Part shown: piece by piece, positions 59,536-64,000 of the stretch
Position numbering within the stretch: position 1 is the first letter of the stretch
Layout of the letters: each line of letters starts with the position of its first letter
Source of the DNA: Petasospora fabianii
Taxonomy: Eukaryota; Ascomycota; Saccharomycetes; Phaffomycetales; Wickerhamomycetaceae
Direction: 5' to 3'
NCBI GenBank assembly: GCA_022641835.1
Contig: CP048716.1
Span: 248,001-312,000 of the forward strand
DNA length: 64,000 nt
Notes under the pieces: generated by a model
What the model was told of the DNA's origin: nothing
The model's input: the letters and a program-made list of their open reading frames with translations, nothing else
The model's database searches: none
Position numbers and translations under genes: made by a program

Positions 59536-60831
59536 TCAAGGAAGGTCAGCGTACTTACAAATCGAATTTTCTAATCCCATTGTGCAAAGACTCGTGCACC
59601 CAAGCATGATGGTGTATCTTGTCTGATAAGATACCTGAGCGCTCTGTTGCTGAGCATTGTGTTGCTCGTCTGATCTCAGCGAGCATAACCTTGAAAGGAG
59701 CCCAAGACACTTCTTCATGACAACGATGCTATTAACTGTTTCCCCCAAGATCAGTTCATCGATACGAAACTCTTTAAGTCTCATGGTAGACTTGGTGAGA
59801 CTTACACAACCAGACATCGTGGTTTCCAGTTGAGTAAGGATGTCCGCCAATCCAGCGAAAGAGGGTGATGAGGCAACTTCCAACGCATTTAATTCAACAG
59901 AGAGTCTTGATAGTTCACCATCCAAAATATTGGAAAGTTGGAAGAAAAGGTCCATTGAAGACTGGACGTTATTGAGAATGTGGAGTGCATGCATGCCGAG
60001 TGCTGCTGTTGCTTTCTGTGTGTCATTAATGATTGTGCGTAGGAAGTCAACATCACCCACATAGGAGTGAGGTGTTGTCTCCAAGGTTTCAATCACTGGA
60101 TCTAAGTTGATAAAGCACACAGCATTATTATTGCGCTTTATTAAAAAGGCATCCCTGGTGATGATGCCTTCTTGGAGCTCCCGGATCAACAGGGAGTTGG
60201 AGCGCAGGATGCCTCTCAAACGACTTGACTGCTCAAACATTCCAAGAGTCATGCTCTCAATCAACTTAAGGTCCAAGGGTCTTCCAGGAAGGCGTTGGAA
60301 CTGCTCGAGGTAGACAGAAAGACTTTCAACGGCTGGGAGAATCTTGAATTGAAGAATTAGAACATCCCCTTTGAACAAATCAAGGAGGTGATCTGGCTCA
60401 ACGCTCCGGGAAAGCCGCACCAGATCACGAATGTACTGGGTCAAATTAACAAGTTCCAATACAATACCATGTGTAGCACATCTAAGCGAGCCAGTAGAAA
60501 ACTCACCCAGTGATACATTGTGTGTAAGCTTGTTCTTACGGGATATAAAGATCTCTGAAGTGCGGAGGACCCTCTGTTTGAGTGCCGCCAGCTTCTGCTG
60601 CAAACTGGTTATGTCCTCGTGGTTCCACAGTGGTGGCAGCTCCTGCAAGGACTTGGAAGAGACGTGTGGGGAGTAGTGGTCAAGGACACGAAAGACTGTT
60701 ACTGTGGTATATGTTAAGGAATCAATGAGCTTCTCAATGGCAGCGAGCTGCGCAGTCTGCTTAACATCCGCCCCGAAGAGACGGTTCTTGACCCCAATAA
60801 ATGACGCCCTGTTGACTCTAAAGACACCCAT
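59536..60831 (-). CDS. Unknown helical protein (431 aa)
   Basis: Not recognised. 431 residues from the ATG at 60831. Nearly all of it is predicted from composition to be amphipathic helix: leucine-rich heptads occur throughout (for example L-P-P-L-W-N-H-E-D-I-T-S-L-Q-Q-K-L-A-A-L and L-S-V-Y-L-E-Q-F-Q-R-L). There is no signal peptide or clear membrane span. Cysteines cluster near the C-terminus (K-K-C-L-G-L-L-S-R-L-C-S-L and L-G-C-T-S-L-C). Codon use looks ordinary for the window. It could be a coiled-coil structural or tethering protein; nothing shows which. Confidence 0.7.
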   Translation of the reverse strand: MGVFRVNRASFIGVKNRLFGADVKQTAQLAAIEKLIDSLTYTTVTVFRVLDHYSPHVSSKSLQELPPLWNHEDITSLQQKLAALKQRVLRTSEIFISRKNKLTHNVSLGEFSTGSLRCATHGIVLELVNLTQYIRDLVRLSRSVEPDHLLDLFKGDVLILQFKILPAVESLSVYLEQFQRLPGRPLDLKLIESMTLGMFEQSSRLRGILRSNSLLIRELQEGIITRDAFLIKRNNNAVCFINLDPVIETLETTPHSYVGDVDFLRTIINDTQKATAALGMHALHILNNVQSSMDLFFQLSNILDGELSRLSVELNALEVASSPSFAGLADILTQLETTMSGCVSLTKSTMRLKEFRIDELILGETVNSIVVMKKCLGLLSRLCSLRSDEQHNAQQQSAQVSYQTRYTIMLGCTSLCTMGLENSICKYADLP

Positions 60832-61127
60832 GGTTGTAAAAGTAAGCGACCGTGGCTGATGAGTTATTAGTAAAGGCAGACCCTCTCACGGAGGCTACAC
60901 AACGAGGTGGAAAGGAAACGAGGGATGCGGCGCCATCATGTCTCACCCTCCCTGAAAATGTGTGCATGTCTACGGGCGGCCATCGCCTCACAAAATGTGA
61001 TATATCGTATCGTATCGCATTAAAACTAAGTAGCCATCAGCACTCTCAGTAAAGGGCAGTCCTTAGCCTCGGAACAGTCTTTTACTGACTAGGTATATCC
61101 CATAAGGCCAGGGCTCATCCTTATCAC

Positions 61128-61433
61128 TCATTCGTCTGTTGGTAGGTCCCTGTCGAAAAGACGTCTCGTAGCGAAGTAGCCGGACATGCGGCAGAGTGAC
61201 ACGAATCTGTCATACATTTGCTCTCCGAAAGCCAGGTACTTGGAGATGTACTTTCGAAGATCGGACTGCTGGTAGATTAGATGGAGCCCTGTCGTTCTAC
61301 GCACAGAAGCGAGGAGCATAGAGATGAGGACTAGATCAACAGAATAATGTATAAGTTTTCCGAGCTGATAGTGCGTGTTAGAAGGGGACTGTATTGCGAA
61401 GCAGTACGGGAATTAGATAAAACTTACGCTCAT
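61128..61433 (-). CDS. ATG44: Mitofissin (DUF1748, Atg44/Mdi1) homologue, one intron
   Basis: Small protein of the mitochondrial intermembrane space needed for mitochondrial fission during mitophagy in yeasts. Exon 1 is two codons (61433-61428, M-S); exon 2 is 61364-61128, giving 80 residues. The 63-nt intron has GTAAGT, TCTAACAC and ATCAG. Splicing yields M-S-L-G-K-L-I-H-Y-S-V-D-L-V-L-I-S, the characteristic DUF1748 N-terminus, then A-S-V-R-R-T-T-G-L and Y-I-S-K-Y-L-A-F-G-E. From memory, S. cerevisiae YIL156W-B has the same size and also a 5' intron. Without splicing only a 63-residue fragment remains. Divergent from SWD2. Confidence 0.87.
61365..61427 (-). other. Intron of ATG44
   Basis: 63-nt intron after the second codon: GTAAGT, TCTAAC branch 16 bases before the CAG. 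Confidence 0.85.
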
Positions 61434-61719
61434 GATAGTTATAGGGAACAGACACTGGCCTATTGACTTACCAGAGTGCCGCAGCGTTGTTGATAATTAA
61501 AGAAGCTGACCTCGGCATGATAACCGCCTTGGTTTATTTGGTTCCTATATGTACGCTGGGTAAGCGTAAGTTTTAGTACGAAGTGGTACTATCGCGATGT
61601 CTTGCAGAACATCAACACCAGGGGGCCTAGGGGTAGTGTAACAGGACGGCAAATTTAGCTTTGATATCGTCAATTCTAACAACCGCTACCTTATCGTTCT
61701 CAATATTCAACACACTAAA

Positions 61720-62742
61720 ATGTCAAGGAGCAGGCCGCAAGAACCGCTAAAGCAAGCGCAATTCACAAAGGAAGTGTGTCTCAGTTTCCGCGTCTCCAAG
61801 AGCTTTGCAAAGGAAAAAGAGCCAGATACCATTATCACTTCGATGGACTATGACGATGCAGGAAGATATCTTGTGACTACATCGGTGGACGACACAATCT
61901 CCCTCTATGATAGTGTAACTGGTCGAAGTGCTGGTGTTACAAACTCCAAGAAGTATGGGTGCCATCTCACTCGCTTCACCCACAAGGACAGATGCTGTGT
62001 CTTCAGTACCACCAAGGGCCCTGATTCAAGAATTGGCCATCTCGACATCACTAAGGGTGCCTTCCTGCGTTACTATACCGGCCACGACGCACAGGTTACA
62101 TCTATCGAAATGAATCCACGACATGATACATTTGTTTCCGCAGCGATGGATGATACTGTCAAGATGTGGGACCTCAGGGCGTCCAACGCACAGGCAACTG
62201 TACCTTCTGCTGCTGAAACTCATGTCTCAATGGACCCCTCCGGTCAGGTACTCTGTATATCGAGTGTCAGGGAGGGTACTGCTGCATTCTATGTACTCAA
62301 GACAATGACACAGTTTGACAGAACAGTGAAGCTCCCTGACGGCTTTCTGTGGAATAAAGTTGAGTTTTCAAATGACAACAAGTTCATTCTCTTTTCCTCG
62401 GTTAATGGTGACCACATTTTGCTGGATGCTTTCGAGTTTACACTAGTTGCAAGACTGTGTGGTGTCACTGTGATTCCATCAAGTGGGTTCCCGCACACGG
62501 GATCAGCCTCGTTCACTCCGGACGGAAAGTATGTTTTCAGTGGCAACGGTAACGGAAATGTCTTGCTGTGGAGTTTGAAGAAAGAAGACTACGAAAATAA
62601 TGAGCTTCCTCACGATATCCATCCACTAGCGCCACTCGAAGATGATGTGACTCCACGAATGTTACTGTTCAATCCGAAACATATGCAATTCACAACGGCC
62701 GACACCCAGGTTAAGATGTGGCTTCCAACTGCTGGCTTCTAA
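61720..62742 (+). CDS. SWD2: COMPASS and cleavage-factor WD40 subunit
   Basis: WD-repeat protein shared by the Set1/COMPASS H3K4 methyltransferase and the cleavage and polyadenylation factor (APT part). 340 residues (329 in S. cerevisiae). A seven-blade propeller fills nearly the whole chain. Matches to yeast Swd2 include S-F..(E-K)..T-S-M-D-Y-D-D-x-G-R-Y-L, S-K-K-Y-G-C-H, L-R-Y-Y-T-G-H, F-S-N-D-N-K-F-I-L, G-S-A-S-F-T-P-D-G-K-Y-V and F-N-P-K-H-M-Q-F-T-T-A-D. The ATG at 61720 is the first in frame. Confidence 0.93.
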   Translation: MSRSRPQEPLKQAQFTKEVCLSFRVSKSFAKEKEPDTIITSMDYDDAGRYLVTTSVDDTISLYDSVTGRSAGVTNSKKYGCHLTRFTHKDRCCVFSTTKGPDSRIGHLDITKGAFLRYYTGHDAQVTSIEMNPRHDTFVSAAMDDTVKMWDLRASNAQATVPSAAETHVSMDPSGQVLCISSVREGTAAFYVLKTMTQFDRTVKLPDGFLWNKVEFSNDNKFILFSSVNGDHILLDAFEFTLVARLCGVTVIPSSGFPHTGSASFTPDGKYVFSGNGNGNVLLWSLKKEDYENNELPHDIHPLAPLEDDVTPRMLLFNPKHMQFTTADTQVKMWLPTAGF

Positions 62743-62880
62743 AATAGCACTTTTTCAAAAAGCATTCTCATTGAGTTCTTTTACTTGTAGAAACTACACC
62801 GCTTTAGAAGAATATATCTGTGTTGATTATGTGACAATGACAAAACGAGTGCTAGTTATAAGCAGCTACCACGTACCTCA

Positions 62881-64000
62881 TCACTTCTGCTGGTCTCTTG
62901 TCCAGGACTGGGCAGACTTCAATCCCTCCTGGGTCTTCTCATTCGCTTTGTTCAAACCATCTCTTGTCTGCTTCAAAGCATCCTCCGTCACCTTCAAGAG
63001 CTTATCTTGCGTATCAATTCCCCACTTGCTCAGCTGGTTGGTGGCATCATTGACACGTCTCTGTGCCTCTTCGACATCCTTCTTAGCTTGGAGTTCAAGA
63101 TCCTTGCTTGTCTTCTTACCCCAGCTCCACCAGTGACTGGTCTGTGCATCCAACTCCTTCTGAGCATCCGCAAGAGCGCTGTTGGCATCATTGTAGTAGT
63201 CCTTGGCACCCTGAGCGGTCTCAGCGTACTTTCTGTTGAACCACTTGGTCCAGTCCTTGGTACTTCTAGAAACCTCATCAGCGGCATCGTTGTATGTACG
63301 CTTGAGGTCATTCACAGATTGTTTAGAGTTGTAGTACTGCTCGTTAGCGGCATCCTGTGCACTCTTGCCCCATCCTCTAATAGTGTCAGCAGAGGAGCGG
63401 TTGCTACCCAGGTATGGATAACCACCTCTGAGCCAATCGTAAAATCCATCATAGTGCTTTGTAGTGGTACCATTGGTGGAAAGGGCCCTCTGGGCTCTCT
63501 CTTTCCACTCGTTCAACTTCGATGTAGCAGCATCATACTGCTTCTGAGCGGCTTCAAGCTGCTTCTCAGCCTCTGCATGCAAACGTTTCTTTTCTGGGTC
63601 CTCCTTGAATGAGAACCAAGAGTTGCTTGTCTCCCTCAAGTGAGCCTTGGCATCCTCGTAGCTCTTCTTAGCAGAGTCATAAGCCTCCTGGGCTGCCTCC
63701 TGGGTGTCCTTGGATCTACCCCAGCCAAACCATGAAGATGATGATGATGGCTTGCTGGCAACGGAATCGTAGTACTCGTTAGCATTGGCAGCAGCAGTCT
63801 CACCCCATCCCTCCAGGGCGAGCTTTGATCTGCGAGCAAGCTCCTCTTCAGAAGTGGCAGGGGCAGCTCTGGAGAACCAACCAGAAGCCTTATCCTTAGC
63901 ATCCTCAACAGAGTCCTTGACCTTCTCCTTGGCATCGGTGGCACTCTTCTCAGCGCTGTCCTTCGTACCAACGATGGACTGCTTGGCATTGTGCAAGCTA
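62881..64000 (-). CDS. LEA-like repeat protein, 5' end outside window
   Basis: The frame is open through the right edge, so the N-terminus is missing; 373 residues are visible. Composition is dominated by Ala, Lys, Glu, Asp, Ser in amphipathic 11-residue-like units (A-K-E-K-V-K-D-S-V-E-D-A-K-D-K-A and similar). This is the pattern of group-3 LEA proteins, which fold on drying and shield membranes. Aromatic islands recur (S-G-W-F-S, S-W-F-G-W-G, S-W-F-S-F, H-W-W-S-W-G, W-T-K-W-F), which are unusual for LEA proteins and recall yeast Msc1 and Ish1-type stress proteins. I am unsure between these. Convergent with SWD2, 138 bases apart. Confidence 0.78.
   Translation of the reverse strand, partial: SLHNAKQSIVGTKDSAEKSATDAKEKVKDSVEDAKDKASGWFSRAAPATSEEELARRSKLALEGWGETAAANANEYYDSVASKPSSSSSWFGWGRSKDTQEAAQEAYDSAKKSYEDAKAHLRETSNSWFSFKEDPEKKRLHAEAEKQLEAAQKQYDAATSKLNEWKERAQRALSTNGTTTKHYDGFYDWLRGGYPYLGSNRSSADTIRGWGKSAQDAANEQYYNSKQSVNDLKRTYNDAADEVSRSTKDWTKWFNRKYAETAQGAKDYYNDANSALADAQKELDAQTSHWWSWGKKTSKDLELQAKKDVEEAQRRVNDATNQLSKWGIDTQDKLLKVTEDALKQTRDGLNKANEKTQEGLKSAQSWTRDQQK

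Noticed and set aside
60852-61052. 66-codon frame upstream of the unknown gene
   Set aside because: No ATG at its start and no recognisable features.

Overview
The window is a gene-dense piece of a budding yeast (Saccharomycotina) nuclear chromosome: about 36 protein genes, mostly uninterrupted, with a few short introns near 5' ends. CTG is read as leucine. It falls on conserved leucines in UBA1 (the G-L-K-G motif near the left edge) and in UTP18 (the K-L-L-P-P motif, CTG at 15961), so the species is outside the CUG-Ser and CUG-Ala groups. Family Pichiaceae or Phaffomycetaceae is possible, but I cannot place it further. I found no rRNA, tRNA, CRISPR, transposon, LTR element or centromere that I could support. 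All gene identities come from protein features I recognise, not from a database search.

Layout. 0-10 kb: UBA1 (5' end outside the window), an F-box gene, an EAP1-like eIF4E-binding protein, CCE1 (spliced) and RFC2. 10-18 kb: a mitochondrial inner-membrane protein, MCY1 cysteine synthase, a small unknown gene, KCH1, COA3 (spliced), UTP18 and GLO1. 18-29 kb: PPS1, MRPL27, ATP7 (spliced), a DLS1/DPB3-type histone-fold gene, SEC11, PRP40 and ARC19 (spliced, first exon only the ATG). 29-37 kb: a DAL81-type zinc-cluster regulator, an AIF1-like oxidoreductase and a glycerol-3-phosphate acyltransferase. 37-44 kb: a sparse region with three PIR-family cell-wall genes. 44-51 kb: a TMEM115-like membrane protein, a PRCC-domain protein and a divergent pair made of a 2-oxoglutarate dioxygenase and an NCS1 permease. 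51-64 kb: URB1, a TEA1-like zinc-cluster regulator (spliced), an unknown helical protein, a spliced DUF1748/mitofissin (ATG44) gene, SWD2 and an LEA-like protein cut by the right edge.

Six introns can be modelled (CCE1, COA3, ATP7, ARC19, TEA1-like, ATG44). Each joins exons in frame and restores a family N-terminus, and five of the six have a clear CTAAC branch site. Without splicing, four of these genes would lack their conserved start, one would lose its zinc cluster and the smallest would be missed.

Main themes: mitochondrial upkeep (CCE1, COA3, MRPL27, ATP7, ATG44, probably MCY1 and the INA-like protein), ribosome biogenesis (UTP18 and URB1 share a promoter 13-mer), replication (RFC2 and the DLS1/DPB3-like gene), and the cell wall (PIR genes). 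The most distinctive items are a PIR paralogue that has lost its repeats, its Kex2 site and exactly two of four conserved cysteines, and the dioxygenase/permease pair, which looks like a nucleobase uptake-and-oxidation module under nitrogen control.
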